Shown: positions 22,671 to 34,679 of the stretch, one piece after another | Numbering within the stretch: position 1 is the stretch's first letter | Layout: each line of letters opens with the position of its first letter | Assembly (NCBI RefSeq): GCF_932526225.1 | Contig: NC_064037.1 | Coordinates: forward strand, 15,810,601-15,874,600 | Direction: 5' to 3' | DNA from: Nematostella vectensis | Lineage: Eukaryota > Cnidaria > Anthozoa > Actiniaria > Edwardsiidae | DNA: 64,000 nt | Made by a program: the position numbers and the translations under genes | Notes under the pieces: generated by a model | The model's input: the letters and a program-made list of their open reading frames with translations, nothing else | What the model was told of the DNA's origin: nothing | Databases searched by the model: none

Positions 22671-24439
22671 CTCTTTGGCAGCTTTTCTTTATTTTCAGGT
22701 AGAAACGTTGAACTATGTGTTACTAGGTACCTTAACTTAACCAATGAACGATCAACTTGAAGCATTTGTCATCAAAAGCCCCCCTTTGATTCTCGGATTT
22801 CCCACCGTTTAGGATAATGCGTACTACACAATCGACTCGGTAGTTCACTCTGCAACTATACCATTGCACCTGTCAGGACATAGATATTGTAAGGATTCTT
22901 CAAAATACGTATCTAGCCCAGCCCCTTGCGCATGAATTCCTTTAGTTTGCCGTGAGGGGCTGGGGAGACGTACCAACTATTACTGACTACAGGAAACCCT
23001 ATTAGAAACCCGTGTAAGGAGGCTTGGGACTAGGCTGGTACATATATAGTTCCATTTTTGAGTAACTAGTTTAATTGGAAAAAATATATATAACTCCAAA
23101 ATGGTGGTAGCGGCTATGAAAAGTCGCTTGGAAAAGGGGTAAGGAAAACAGTCACTAGGATATAAAATGGATCGAAATCGAAATGGAGCAACACTGATTT
23201 AGCTAAAACCTTTAAAAGAAAAAGTCGACAACAACGCAGATTTATGTTTTTTAGAACGATATTTCGGCAGGCCAATACCTGCCTTCTTCAGCTTATACGC
23301 CGGTTAAAGCCACCGTCAGTGTCAGCGCGAGCTATCAGTGTGGCTTCTCTTGCTGCCAGTAGCCATCAGAAAAGCGAGCTCAATCAATTTGGGTTTCCCT
23401 TGGAACGAGCCGGAAACATACATTGCAATATACCACTCTTGCATTGGTTAATTTCCTTTACATTCAGCTGTAGGTCTTTTTGTCCCATTTCTTTTATTGA
23501 GTTGTTGCATCAAACGGGAGGCCTGTGCTCCCAGTAATTGATTAATCATCCGCTGTCCAGAAAAATATATCGTGGACGCACTTCCCTCTCCGCCCGGAAA
23601 ATTGTTTCCTTTTCCCTACGTAGTTCATGTCACACACACGGTGTGATTTTATGATCGCCATATAAGTATGCGTGCGCCCGAGTAAAGGGCCGAAGCCTTA
23701 TTAGACCGGTAAGTGAACCTTATAAAGACATTAGTGAGTGCTTTCTTGAGTAAAATATGGTTTGTTTTGGGTAAAACCACGAACATCGCGTCTATGTGAA
23801 GTGGGTGTGTCGAATATTTTGTAAGTTGAGATGTCTTTTGCTGGCTCGTTTTGGCCGTAATCTCAGGTTATACGCCATATTTTCATATATCAACGTGTTT
23901 GTAAGCTAATTTATTATATTTATTGTCCGTTGTTGTGCATTTTGACTTATTTTTTACGGGTTTGTACGATATGTATGTCGCTATTTCTGCTTTCGCTTTG
24001 AAACTTTGCTCGTGGGGAGGGGAGGGAGGGAAAGAGCGAGGAAATAGCAAATGTTTCATGATAGTTAAATATGGTCCACTCTTTTGGAGTCTCTAGAATG
24101 AAAAAAATCATTCAAATTCTTTCCACACATCCATTTAACTTGACCAACAGATTCTTTAGCCAGTTAAAATTGGCTAGTTGAGTAGTAAAGAAGGCAGAGT
24201 TATAGAATTTTTGTGTATTTGGATAGAAAAGGTTTAAATCTAGATGGGTCTTGTCCCTGTTTACTGGAGTTTAAAGAATGGCTTAGAAATTATTTGCCAA
24301 TTTCAAACCATACCAATGTCACAGAATTACTGCTGCCCACAATGCATTTATCTCCCATGTAGTTCTTTATTTTCTAGATTTCTTTAAGTAAAAGGTTATG
24401 CAGACTTTAACAATAAATGATTTCTTTCGTTCAGGAATT
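22671..24439. other. Shared upstream region of two divergent genes
   Basis: This 1.77-kb interval separates the start of the minus-strand PAN-EGF gene from the start of the plus-strand NLR, so both promoters should lie here or just beyond. A GTAAGT donor at about 23709 and the acceptor TTTCGTTCAG ending at 24434 suggest a 5'UTR intron for the NLR. A Penelope-type remnant lies at about 23230-23540. No TATA box is convincing. Confidence 0.5.
23230..23540 (-). mobile_element. Penelope-like element remnant with degenerate hammerhead motif
   Basis: On the minus strand, 23297-23258 reads CTGAAGA, a stem II pair GGCAGG...CCTGCC, then GAAATATC: the CTGANGA and GAAA boxes with a palindromic ATAT helix III. 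Penelope-like elements carry hammerheads of this form in their terminal repeats. The stem I strands do not pair well here, so the ribozyme is probably inactive. The adjoining minus-strand sequence has only broken frames. Confidence 0.45.
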
Positions 24440-27400
24440 ATGGCCTCTGACTCCCACCGCGAGAACTTCCTGCGCCTTTTGCAACTGCTGATAGAGGGGG
24501 GTACGACAGCACTGAGAACATACTTTGATGCCATCCACCCCCCTGCCACCCTTGCAGGGGTTCTCGCCGCCAAGCACAGTCAACTCCAAAACTTGTACAA
24601 GAAAGGCATCATAAATTCTTCCCAATGGCCATTGCTTTATCCTCCAAGTGGAAATCCTGATTCTAAGCTATTTGATATAACTCTGCTGACCATGTTACTA
24701 AGAAATATCTGTGGAATCCTGACTCCCACTGATCCATTCTGGAGTACTTACCCACCTGACACAGATAACTCTGATAAGGCTCATTTAGTGAGGATACGGA
24801 TGTTGAGAAATGAATTTGGCCATCGCACCACTATCACTATCAATGATTCTGACTTTGAGGCCTATTGGCAGAAGATCTCAGATGCACTGGTGTCCCTTGG
24901 GGCCGAAAAGGCTGAGATTGGTGAAATGAAAACAAGGCCCCAGGGAACCAAGGATTATCATGGGACTCTTCAAAGATGGATTCACTGTGACTTACAAGAG
25001 CTGAAAATGGAATCTGAAAAAGTGCAGAATATGGGTATGTAAGGCTTAGTGCAAGGGGCAGGGGCTGTCTGGAAAGGAAACTTTGTCTAACCTTATCAAT
25101 ATACTAAGATACACAAAACATAAATTATGTTCGATAAAATTATTCTTTTTCTGAAGTCGTATTTTGAAATTACGTTTGCAAATTGATTGGTTTTATCGAT
25201 AGAATATGAAATTATACCTTAATTGACATTGGGTGACATTGAATTGTCATTGAATTTCTTGTTACACAGCAATCCTTCTCAAGGATTTCCAAATATCGTC
25301 ACAGCTGTCACAGTTGTGATATCCAGGGGGTTGGTCTTGGTTTTTGCTAAGGGAAAGGGGGGGGGGGGGAGGGTGAGCCAATGGTTATTCCATCATGATT
25401 TTTAATTCTTGTAACCAAACCGCAATGCAAACACAATGCAATATATAAAAAGCAGTCCATACACATATTTTTGTCAGGTGATAGTTTGATACACCTTGAG
25501 TAGAATATAAAACTCTCTTTTGTATCCTTGGAGTAAAAAAAAGGTTTAAATATGGTGAAGTTGGGAACTGTGAAATCTGCACTCTTAGTGGGGAAGTGTG
25601 AAATCTGCCCTCTTAGCGGGGAACTGTGAAATCTGCCCTCTTAGTGGGGAACTGTGAAATCTGCATTCTTAGGGGGGAACTGTGAAATCTGACCTCTTAG
25701 CGGAGAACTGTGAAATCTGCACTCTTAGCGGGGAACTGTGAAATCTGCACTCTTAGCGGGGAACTGTGAAATCTGCACTCTTAGTGGGGAACTGTGAAAT
25801 CTGCACTCTTAGCGGGGAACTGTGAAATCTGCACTCTTAGCGGGGACATGTGAATTCTGCACTCTTAGTGGGGAACTGTGAAATCTGCACTCTTAGCGGG
25901 GAACTGTGAAATCTGCACTCTTAGTGGGGAACTGTGAAATCTGCACTCTTAGCGGGGAACTGTGAAATCTGCACTCTTAGCGGGGACATGTGAATTCTGC
26001 ACTCTTAGTGGGGAACTGTGAAATCTGCACTCTTAGCGGGGACATGTGAAATCTGCACTCTTAGCGGGGAACTGTGAAATCTGCACTCTTAGCGGGGACA
26101 TGTGAAATCTGCACTCTTAGCGGGGAACTGTGAAATCTGTACTCTTAGGGGGGTCTGTGGGCATGCTACCTCTGGAAGATTTTGAAAGCTTGGAAATGCT
26201 GGAAATTGCTATTTTCAGCTCATTCTTTGTAGTGTCTCCCTGCTCTTTTCTAACTTAACAATTAGTGTTATAAACACATTTTACTTTGCAGCCCAAGGAG
26301 AGGGGGGAGGGAGGTTAGCACCCTTGTAAACCTATTACTCTACAAGTGTCTGTCTCTCCTGCTCTGTCTTCTGCTGACTGATGGCTAAATGTATCGAAGT
26401 GTCCTGCCCCAGTCAATGTTCTTACAGAAAGTTGTCTTTGTTGTTCCAGGTGGGAAGGTGAATAGTAAGGATGCCGATGGGGGTGTGGCCAAAAAAATGG
26501 ATGAGGTGACTGAGAAAATGTCTGAATTATCATCTACTACTGAAAAAGCTACTGGGGATATTCAACAGCACATGTCTGAACTGTCAGCTGAAGTCACATG
26601 TAAAAGTGATTCAAATACAGAAAAGATTGTGTCTGAAGTTAAAGGTGATTTGAAAGAAATTAAAGAAAAGATTGTGTCTGCAATAGCCTCACTCCAAGTT
26701 GAATCACCAAGTAAGCGAAACAGCGTTCTTTCCTTTTTCTGCTCACATGTTCATCAATGATGTAGAATTCATTTTAGACTATTATACTCTGTTCCCGTCA
26801 GTGTGTTAACAGCAAGGTGTTGTTTCAGGTCGGAAGATAGAGAGCAAAGATGCGGCCACTATAACTGAGGAAGACAAGGCTGCATCTATGAGGTAAATCC
26901 ACATTATCTTTTATGTAAAAGATACACAAAAGGGCAATTAAAAAGAAAAGATTTAGCCAGAGACTGCTAGGAATTTCTAGAGCACATCGATTAAAAGCTC
27001 TAGATTCCTATATTGAAAATTGCCATTTATAGCCAAATTCGTTGTTGCAGGACCTCCCAGAATCCGGCAATAGCGCGTATTCAATCAAACTAAACAATCA
27101 AACCAGACAAACTGCCCCCAAAGCTTTTGTCTGACTACGCGCTATTCCTAACTGAGACAAGGATTTTGGATTCGTCGTGGTAGGGCAACAATGAATTTGG
27201 TTGCAATATTTCGAAAGGGCCTTAAAAGCAGAGGTCTATACTTCTGTGTGTAAATTTGTCATACCATTGTGTGTGTTTAGGGAATTTTTTTCTTTCTCCA
27301 AACAAAGTGATGTTGCCAACTTTTTTTCATACATACCATAATCATGTTTTTTTATTGGGTCACCATGTGTGCACTTGTGGGAATTTCTGATATTTCTTTC

Positions 27401-30400
27401 TCCAATCAAATAAAGTGATGTTGCCAACTTTTTTTCATACATACCATAATCATGTTTTTTTATTGGGTCACCATGTGTGCACTTGTGGGAATTTCTGATA
27501 TTTCTTTCTCCAATCAAATAAAGTGATGTCGCCAACTTTTTTTCATACATACCATAATCATGTTTTTTTATTGGGTCACCATGTGTGCACTTGTGGGAAT
27601 TTCTGATATTTCTTTCTCCAATCAAATAAAGTGATGTCGCCAACTTTTTTTCATACATACCATAATCATGTTTTTTTATTGGGTCACCATGTGTGCACTT
27701 GTGGGAATTTCTGATATTTCTTTCTCCAATCAAATAAAGTGATGTTGCCAACTTTTTTTCATACATACCATAATCATGTTTTTTTATTGGGTCACCATGT
27801 GTGCACTTGTGGGAATTTCTGATATTTCTTTCTCCAATCAAATAAAGTGATGTTGCCAACTTTTTTTCATACATACCATAATCATGTTTTTTTATTGGGT
27901 CACCATGTGTGCACTTGTGGGAATTTCTGATATTTCTTTCTCCAATCAAATAAAGTGATGTTGCCAACTTTTTTTCATACATACCATAATCATGTTTTTT
28001 TATTGGGTCCCCACGTGTGTGCTTGGGGGAATTTCTGATATTTTTTTTAACCTGAGTATCAGGCCCTCCTTTGTTTCTATCGCCCCGGCGAGAAACAATT
28101 CTCCAACTTTTGAAAAAAAAAATCCTCTGATACTCAGGCTAATATTTCTTTCTCCAAACAAATAAAGTGATGCCGGCAACTTTGCTTTGTTACAAGATGG
28201 TGGTAACCTTGTTTGTTTATGTGTTAGTTTTAAATGTACAGTACATTACCTTACTTGTATTAGTTTGTTCAAACCCAGGTCATCAGGCTCAGATGATAAA
28301 GATCCCCCAATGAAAAAAGGTAAATATCTTAATTTAAAATTTCATTACTTTATACAGTATTTAAAAAAGTAAGCTCTGTACTTTGGCTTTTCAAAGCCAT
28401 TAAAATCTCAAATATGTTTACTTGAATATGAAGGTTAGATGTGATAAGGGGCAAGGAGTCTCACTTTTAATAAGTCCTGATCTCTCCCATGTGTTATGTT
28501 TTATCCCAAATTAGTCACCACTACAAAGACCTCAAACCTTGCCGTCTACAGGTTATTCTCAGTCATGATATTTTAGTGATGCAAAAGGTGAAATGTTGGC
28601 AACAGAGATACTGAGGGGTTGTTTAGGCTTTGGATTACACACTAACTGGGTATAGAGAAAAAATAATGAAACTGAATTTTAGATCAGAAAACAATGAGTC
28701 TGTCAGACTTACATGTCATTTGCAATGTTCTGAGGTTTCATTTTTTTTCTGTTGTCTATTTTTCATTTTCATGCCAATGCTTTTAGAATTTAGAAACATA
28801 CAACTATTTGCGACCCATTTGATGAGAGGTTTCTATCTAGATTTCCCTGCTAGCAGAGGCCTCTTTTCTCTGTATTTCGCTGGGCTGGAGTTCGCGAGGA
28901 AAAGATACCTCTGCCATGGGTCGAAACTGTCTCTGTTTCGCATGCGTTAGCGTTAATAAGCGACCGACGTGCCAAAACCAGTACCATCGCGCGAAAGCTG
29001 TCAATATGCTAATATACTTTGCATGGGTTTAGTCGGAAATCATGAATCAAACTCCGGTTAGTTCTCCTCTCCGAAAAAAAGAACAAAACTGTTCAATTTC
29101 AATCACCTAAAACGTCACTAAAAAGATTGAACAACGAACGCAGCAAAGACGAGTTTTGTCTTGTTTGTGGGATTAATTTTAAGACATCTGGGCAGGCGAG
29201 TTTCTTCAATGTAAATATCGCACAGTTGGATTCGAAGAAAATGTTACAAAACTTTTTGGTAAACTTAGATCAGCTATTCCCAGAAGAATATGCAAAACCT
29301 GTAAACGGAAGATTGACTCGTTAGTCAAAAGAGAGAAAATTCTGAATGAAGATAAGGCATTGAATGGCTTCTTTTATAATTCGTCGCGTGATATTTCTAC
29401 GGAGGACGCCGTTTCGAATGCGGGCTTATTATCCCGCAGCGGATATACGTTTTATGCATGCGCTAGTCATTGTGGGCTCAAATAGTGGCCAGTAATTAAT
29501 GAACGGAGCATGCGCTCTGGATCTCGTCCACGATCGTGGACGGCGGTTTGATCAAACGAACTTGCGACCCATGGCAGAGGTATCTTTTCCTCGCGAACTC
29601 CAGCACAGCGAAATACAGAGAAAAGAGGCCTCTGCTAGCAGGGAATATCTAGATCTGCTCTGTGTCTAATTGATGGCATTTTTGTTTGTTTTAGTGATTC
29701 AAGACTTTGTTAAGTATCTTCATCAGAGGTACACCACAGGTGAAGATATATCAATAGAGCCACTTGAAGACATGGGTGACGGCAACTTCACGCTAGAGAA
29801 CATGTTCACAGAGCTGGAGATCACCAAGAAAGACACCGAAATCAAGGTGCCGATGTATGACATCTTTACTGCTAGTGAACCATCCAAGACGGTACGGAGT
29901 GTTCTCCTGGAGGGGGAATCTGGGGTGGGCAAGACCACCTTTTGCCAAAAACTTGCTTACGACTGGGCAAAGGGGGCCTTGCCCAAGTCTTTCCCCCAGG
30001 TGGAAATACTCCTCTCTCTTAAATCAAAAGAAATGAGCGGTGGTGGCTTATGGAAAGCCATTAGCGAGCAGCTCGTTCCTGAGGAAACTAATGACGATGA
30101 GAGAGAGGAGTTATTCCACTATTTAAAAGAGAACCAAGAAAAGGTCTTGATTATTTTAGACGGTTATGATGAATTGCCCTCACATGCGAGTGTCAAAGAG
30201 AGCATAAATAAGGTAGTGAGCAAGGAAGCTTTGCCTTTCTCCTATACTCTCATAACAAGTAGACCAGAGAAGAGGCTAAGTAAGTATTTTATAGGGGGCA
30301 ATGTGCTACAAGTCAAGGGGTTACATGATGTAGCTAGTTACGTTAGTAATTTCTTTAATTCTGTTGAGGAATATGTTGAATTTCCTTTAGAGCGCATTTC

Positions 30401-31256
30401 AAAAGGAATATTTAATTTGGACTTATCAAATCCGCTTACATTAGTACTGTTCTGTTTATGTTACAAAGAGTACTTTCAGACTAGCCAGGAAAAAGGTTTC
30501 CTAGAAGGCATGACCCTTAGAGAACTGTACGAAAAGATAGTGAACTCACGAATCAGGAGAAACTCTGAAAAGCTTAACCGCGACTTAGATGAAGAGGAAA
30601 TCCAAGAGCTGATTTTAAAAATAGGGAAAATTGCTTTCGATGCCCTTAAAGGTAACACCGTAACTTTCTCTATTAGTAAAACATCACAACACCTCATCAA
30701 CGAAGGATTTTTTGTCAGGCAAAAATCGCTTAGTGTATTTAGACCAGTGGAGACGTTTGCATTTTCCCACCAGTCCTTCCAGGAATATTTCTGTGCCGCA
30801 TATTTAGCGAGCAGACTTGGGCAAGGAGTTGTTGAACCTGAAGTAATTGGTGATCTGCGTTTATTTGATTGCGTTGATTGCTATAGCCTCGCTGCGATGG
30901 TGGGTAGTAATGCAGTGAATGTTGTTGAATCTCTTGCTCGGAAAGTTTCTGAATTTCCACCACAAGGTATTCCTATTTGTGATGATGATATTGGCTCTAA
31001 CGCTCTTCAATTGCTGTGTCAGTGTCTTGTGGAATGCAAAAAAGTAGCAAGCGAATTTGTCAATTTGTTAAAAAACGTGTACCAGTTTTTACCGTGTAGA
31101 GTTTCTGTTTATTCTGATCGTTCGTCCACACTGTTAGGACTGTCATATTTGTTATCTCAAGATTTGACTTATTTTGAGAGCCTGCAAGCAATTAGTTGTG
31201 TCAGCGGTTCGCGTCCTCTTAGTGACCTTACTATCATTACAGTTTTATTAAAATAG
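24440..31256 (+). CDS. NOD-like receptor: HEPN, coiled coil, NACHT (exons 1-5)
   Basis: The exons are 24440-25034, 26450-26710, 26829-26892, 28279-28319 and 29695-31256. The phases agree at each junction, giving 840 residues. The start ATG 24440 follows a 5'UTR acceptor ending at 24434. Exon 1 encodes a DZIP3/hRUL138-type HEPN domain (LLIEGGTTALRTYFDAIHPP, MLRNEFGHRTTITINDSDFE, the latter holding the R-N-x-x-x-H signature). Exon 2 is heptad-rich (VTEKMSELSSTTEK), a likely coiled coil. Exon 5 is NACHT: Walker A GESGVGKTTF near residue 395, Walker B VLIILDGYDELP near 475, the TSRP sensor, and a helical tail with FSHQSFQEYFCAAYLA. NACHT proteins oligomerise on ligand sensing in innate immunity. 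HEPN-NACHT-LRR is an anthozoan hallmark. The frame ends at a TAG (31254-31256) just before the LRRs, which look to be the rest of the same gene. Confidence 0.88.
25560..26150. repeat. 28-bp minisatellite in NLR intron 1
   Basis: About 21 copies of a 28-bp unit, GGGGAACTGTGAAATCTGCA followed by CTCTTAGC, head to tail with no spacers and minor variants (a GGGGACATGTGAA version recurs). It lies in the intron between the HEPN exon and the coiled-coil exon. Confidence 0.95.
27021..27206. mobile_element. MITE in NLR intron 3
   Basis: The left arm around AGCCAAATTCGTTGTTGCAG is mirrored by GGGCAACAATGAATTTGGTT at the right. AATAGCGCGTATTCA and ACGCGCTATTCC form inner matching blocks. It is about 186 bp with no coding capacity. 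A partial copy of the terminus occurs at 34748-34768. Confidence 0.65.
27300..28020. repeat. 108-bp tandem repeat in NLR intron 3
   Basis: About six and a half nearly identical copies of a 108-bp unit (GGGTCACCATGTGTGCACTT recurs every 108 bp). Only a T/C difference in ATGTTGCC/ATGTCGCC separates most copies, which indicates recent expansion or homogenisation. The unit length is a multiple of three, so a 36-residue repeat is open on the minus strand. It is intronic and I do not call it a gene. Confidence 0.95.
28842..29658. mobile_element. Transposon with ~90-bp inverted ends and zinc-finger-like fragment
   Basis: The left arm (28842-28925, including CTGCTAGCAGAGGCCTCTTT and GGAAAAGATACCTCTGCCAT) is the reverse complement of 29563-29658 with few mismatches. 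Inside, a plus-strand frame from 29127 starts KDEFCLVCGINFK. The next frame continues ICKTCKRKIDSLVKREKIL, so two C-x2-C pairs of a ZAD-like treble-clef finger are present but separated by a frameshift near 29290. It lies in the intron before the NACHT exon. I infer a non-autonomous element carrying a host-like or transposon zinc-finger piece. The superfamily is unknown. Confidence 0.65.
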
Positions 31257-32418
31257 CAAAGATATTGGTATGGCAACTGTGATTCCTGGTCAGTTAACAG
31301 AAGTGTTAGCCGCTTCTTCATCGGTTCAAAAGCTCTACATCGTGTTCGAGGCGTTCCCATTTCATGATGGAAATTTTGAAAAAGCCATGGCTAATGTGCT
31401 ATCACGTAACACATCTTTGCGGTATCTCCGTCTGTGGTGTATCTTCGATGAGCCCGAGTACGAGATGGGGACGAGTTTATTCAAATCTCTGAAGAACAAC
31501 TCAACACTGTCAGCAATTCACATTCATTTCAATAGCTTAGGTGATGCATGTGCAAGCGAGCTCGCCAAGGTCTTAGTAGTTAACACTAGTCTCAATGTTG
31601 TTTATATTGGTGGTGAGTATTTAGGGGATGCTGGTGTTGCAAGTATTGCTGAAGCATTGATGGTCAATACAACGGTACGAGCTCTCGGGATAAGAGGTGA
31701 TAACATGACGCCTGAAGCAGGACGAGCATTGGGTGAAATGTTTAGACACAACACTACTATCACTTGCCTTTCACTATTTCATGGTAAAATTGGTTATTCC
31801 GGTGCACTGTGTATCGCTTCTGGTTTTTCGCAAAACACAACACTCGAAAAGATTCAAATAGAAAATGCTGGTATAGGTGCCACCGGCGTTTCGGCTTTAG
31901 CAAAAGTCATTCAAAATGCTACGCATTTAGATTTGTCAAGGAACATTATAGGTACAAAAGGAGCAAAAGCTATTGCTAAAGTTATAGAAAACAGTTGCAA
32001 GCTCAAATATCTACGTATTGATCGTTGTAATATAGATGTGCTTGGTGTGAGAGATATTGCTAAAGCCTTGTCAAAAAACACAAATCTAGAGGAACTGTCC
32101 GTAGCTTGTGCTGGTATAGATGACGAAGGAATGTGTGAGCTCGCCCGGTCTGTGGCTAAAAATAAATCCCTGCAGGTTCTTATCATCACCTACAATAACA
32201 TCAGCGAGGTAGGTAAGCGGGCTATAATTGAGGCATGTGCGGAGAGTCAGTCGCTAAACCACCTGTTCCACGAGAACGACCCGATTCTCAACACATGCCT
32301 CAAGCCTCACTCGGTGTGTCTCCGCAGCCGTGAATTCTTCTATCGATTCTTGTTTTCTAGTTCCTTGCAGGGTTTTACCTTAAAATTCCCAGAGTACAAA
32401 CAATACGAGCAAGGTTAG
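31257..32418 (+). CDS. Leucine-rich repeat C-terminus of the NLR (shifted frame)
   Basis: The frame is open from 31252 (first ATG 31270) to 32418, giving about 382 residues in a frame different from the NACHT exon. It consists of repeats of about 28 residues of the ribonuclease-inhibitor type seen in NOD/NLRC receptors: NTSLRYLRLWCIF, NSTLSAIHIHFNSLGD, NTSLNVVYIGGEYLGDAG, NTTLEKIQIENAGIGATG, THLDLSRNIIGTKGAKAI, NTNLEELSVACAGIDDEG, KSLQVLIITYNNISEVG. LRRs form the ligand-sensing or autoinhibitory arm. No intron is visible between it and the NACHT exon. One extra A in the run at 31250-31253 would make the join continuous. It is either a true null allele, an assembly or sequencing slip, or a separate short LRR gene. 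Confidence 0.8.
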
Positions 32419-33300
32419 ACAGTAAAGTTCAGGATTTCGTTATAGCTTTAGAGAGATATGCTCGTGAACGATTTGGTATTTAGTTGCAGCTATCGTCTTG
32501 TCTTATCGCGTGACGTAGAGGGGATATGCGGGATATTTTTGTTTCCCGAAAATCGCATGAGGCATTTTATATATTCACGGCCAATAAAATGACCTCAAAG
32601 CTTATCACTTTTAGATGATTGTAGATGGTCTAAATGAAAATGGTTCCCTTGGTTTACGTTTTTTTATGTTTTTTTTTCTTCTTTTTTTGCGGCGCTTTAT
32701 CGAGTGGAATTTATTAGTGATGTTTTTCACCTCCTTATAATGGTAGTATATTTTCCTTTGATGAGGTATTCCTCGACAGTATATCTGTAAAAAGCATGTT
32801 TTTAAACAAAACAAAAGTTAGAACGGTTAAGATTAAAATAAGCGCTGGCCCAAGAGACCATTTACATTTATACACTTTTTCAACTTCTTCAATCTTTTCA
32901 TCTTCATGTTTTTGCAGAACTTTATTGAGTAGATAACTTAGTTGATTTGTGATGTTTTGCGCCTTATTATAATGGCCCGAAAAAAAAAACGAGTTTCTTT
33001 TTAAACCTGTGAACGAATGTGATAAAAAGAAAACACGAAATGGAATAATGACACCACAAAAAGGTGTAATATTGCTATGGTGTACTTCACGGGTTCATGA
33101 AAGCCTCTCTAGTAGCACTGTTAATGATATTCATTTCTTTATACCTGCCTCACAATGACGGCATGGAGTTTTTCTTTACTTTCCCTTCACTTTTGGAAGT
33201 AAAAATGCTATGGCGCTTTGTCAAGTATATTTATCACTGTAGCAAGTGTTTTTACTGTACCTAATGTAAATATTATCTGAATAAAAGAAAAAGAACTAAT
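32419..33300 (+). other. Probable NLR 3'UTR
   Basis: A/T-rich sequence with no open frame of note follows the LRR stop. AATAAA at about 33280 is a candidate polyadenylation signal. Confidence 0.45.
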
Positions 33301-33399
33301 GGCACCGTTTTGCTTATGTTTATTGCTGAAGACCAGAAGCCTATGGAAGTTTTGAGAGGGGGTCATCATCTAGTTCTCAGGGGAGGGAGAGTGATATTA

Positions 33400-33905
33400 C
33401 CTCTACCTTTATAAAACGGCCGCGGACAACCTTTTCTAGTCCCGAATGTCTTATTTACTGTTACTTTTACCTTTATTTAGCGGCCGCGGACACCCTTTTC
33501 GGGTCCCGAATGTGTTATTTACTGTTACTTCTACCTTTATTATGCGACCGCAGACACCCTTTTCCAGTCCCGAATGTGTTATTTACTGTTACTTCTACCC
33601 TTATTAAGCGGCCGCGGGTGGTTGGCCGCTTTATAGAGGTACCACTGTATACATCACTTGGCACGGTCCCTAGGGTGGCCGCTTAGTAGAGGTAACACTG
33701 TATACATCACTTGGCACGGTCCCTAGGGTGGCCGCTTAATAGAGGTACCACTGTATACATCACTTGGCACGGTCCCTAGGGTGGCCGCTTAATAGAGGTA
33801 CCACTGTATACATCACTTAGCACGGTCCCTAGGGTGGTCGCTTAATAGAGGTACCGGTATACATCACTTGGCCCGGTCCCTAGGGTGATCGCTTAATACC
33901 ACTGT
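33400..33905. repeat. Two adjacent minisatellites (64 and 53 bp)
   Basis: From about 33400 to 33605, three to four copies of a 64-bp unit (ACCTTTATTAAGCGGCCGCG, GTCCCGAATGTGTTATTTAC). From about 33610 to 33900, five copies of a 53-bp unit (GGCACGGTCCCTAGGGTGGC, CGCTTAATAGAGGTACCACT). Both units share GCGGCCGC/GGCCGCTT words in opposite sense, so the two arrays may derive from the arms of one inverted element. Confidence 0.85.
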
Positions 33906-34679
33906 ACACATTACTTGGTACGGTCTCTGTATTTCCATGGTGCCCAGGAGGAAGCTATAAGGGTATCTTATATATTTTTGAGATTACACATAACTCAAGC
34001 AAATGACTTAATTAATCCATTTTACAGTAAAAATTTAACTTTTTCTCGCGAACTAGAAGCACGAGCTCCCACGGAGCCGCAAACTAATGATTTTCAATTC
34101 CAAAATTTCTTCTTTGAATTTTCTTGTGCCTCCTCCCTCCCCCCCCCCCCCCCCCCCCCCCCATACACACTTTTAGGAAAGCCCCGCCGCTCCTGTTAGA
34201 TATCTCCACACTTCCACACACACACACACATCAGCTTTCCCAAGGAGATGTTTGTCAAGGTTTTATACAACAAAGGCTGACGATGACCAAGCATGCCATG
34301 CCCGCTCGACACCGAAACTCGATTTGCCTATATCCATCTTCGCATTGTTTATTTGTGTGAACAAATCAACGATTATTTTTGACGACAATCGGATAATCTC
34401 TATTTTTTCGCACGAGCCCCAACGGAGCCGCAAACTAATGATTTTTAATTCCAGAATTTCGTTTTTGAATTTTCTTGGCTTGATAAGTATCCGGAATCTA
34501 TCAACTGCTCAGACGTTAGAAATACCGCTTATTCTGAATAAATACACATCACAAGGCAATGAGAGTTTATTGTGACCTTTATTCTAGGATATAAGACAAT
34601 TACAAGAGGTGATCGATCGTGGAAATATACGAGCTAGTTACTGAGATTGACTAGAGACTGACTCAGAGAGGTTGGTAAG
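33906..34679. other. Non-coding stretch with local duplication
   Basis: No gene is seen. 34041-34130 and 34403-34475 are duplicates sharing ACGGAGCCGCAAACTAATGA followed by a TTGAATTTTCTTG block. A poly-C tract occupies 34140-34162. Confidence 0.55.

Noticed and set aside
25560-26150. CRISPR-like array of 28-bp repeats
   Set aside because: Units are directly adjacent with no spacers, and the locus is a eukaryotic intron.
27236-27982. 248-residue minus-strand protein
   Set aside because: It is a product of the 108-bp tandem period within an intron of the NLR gene.
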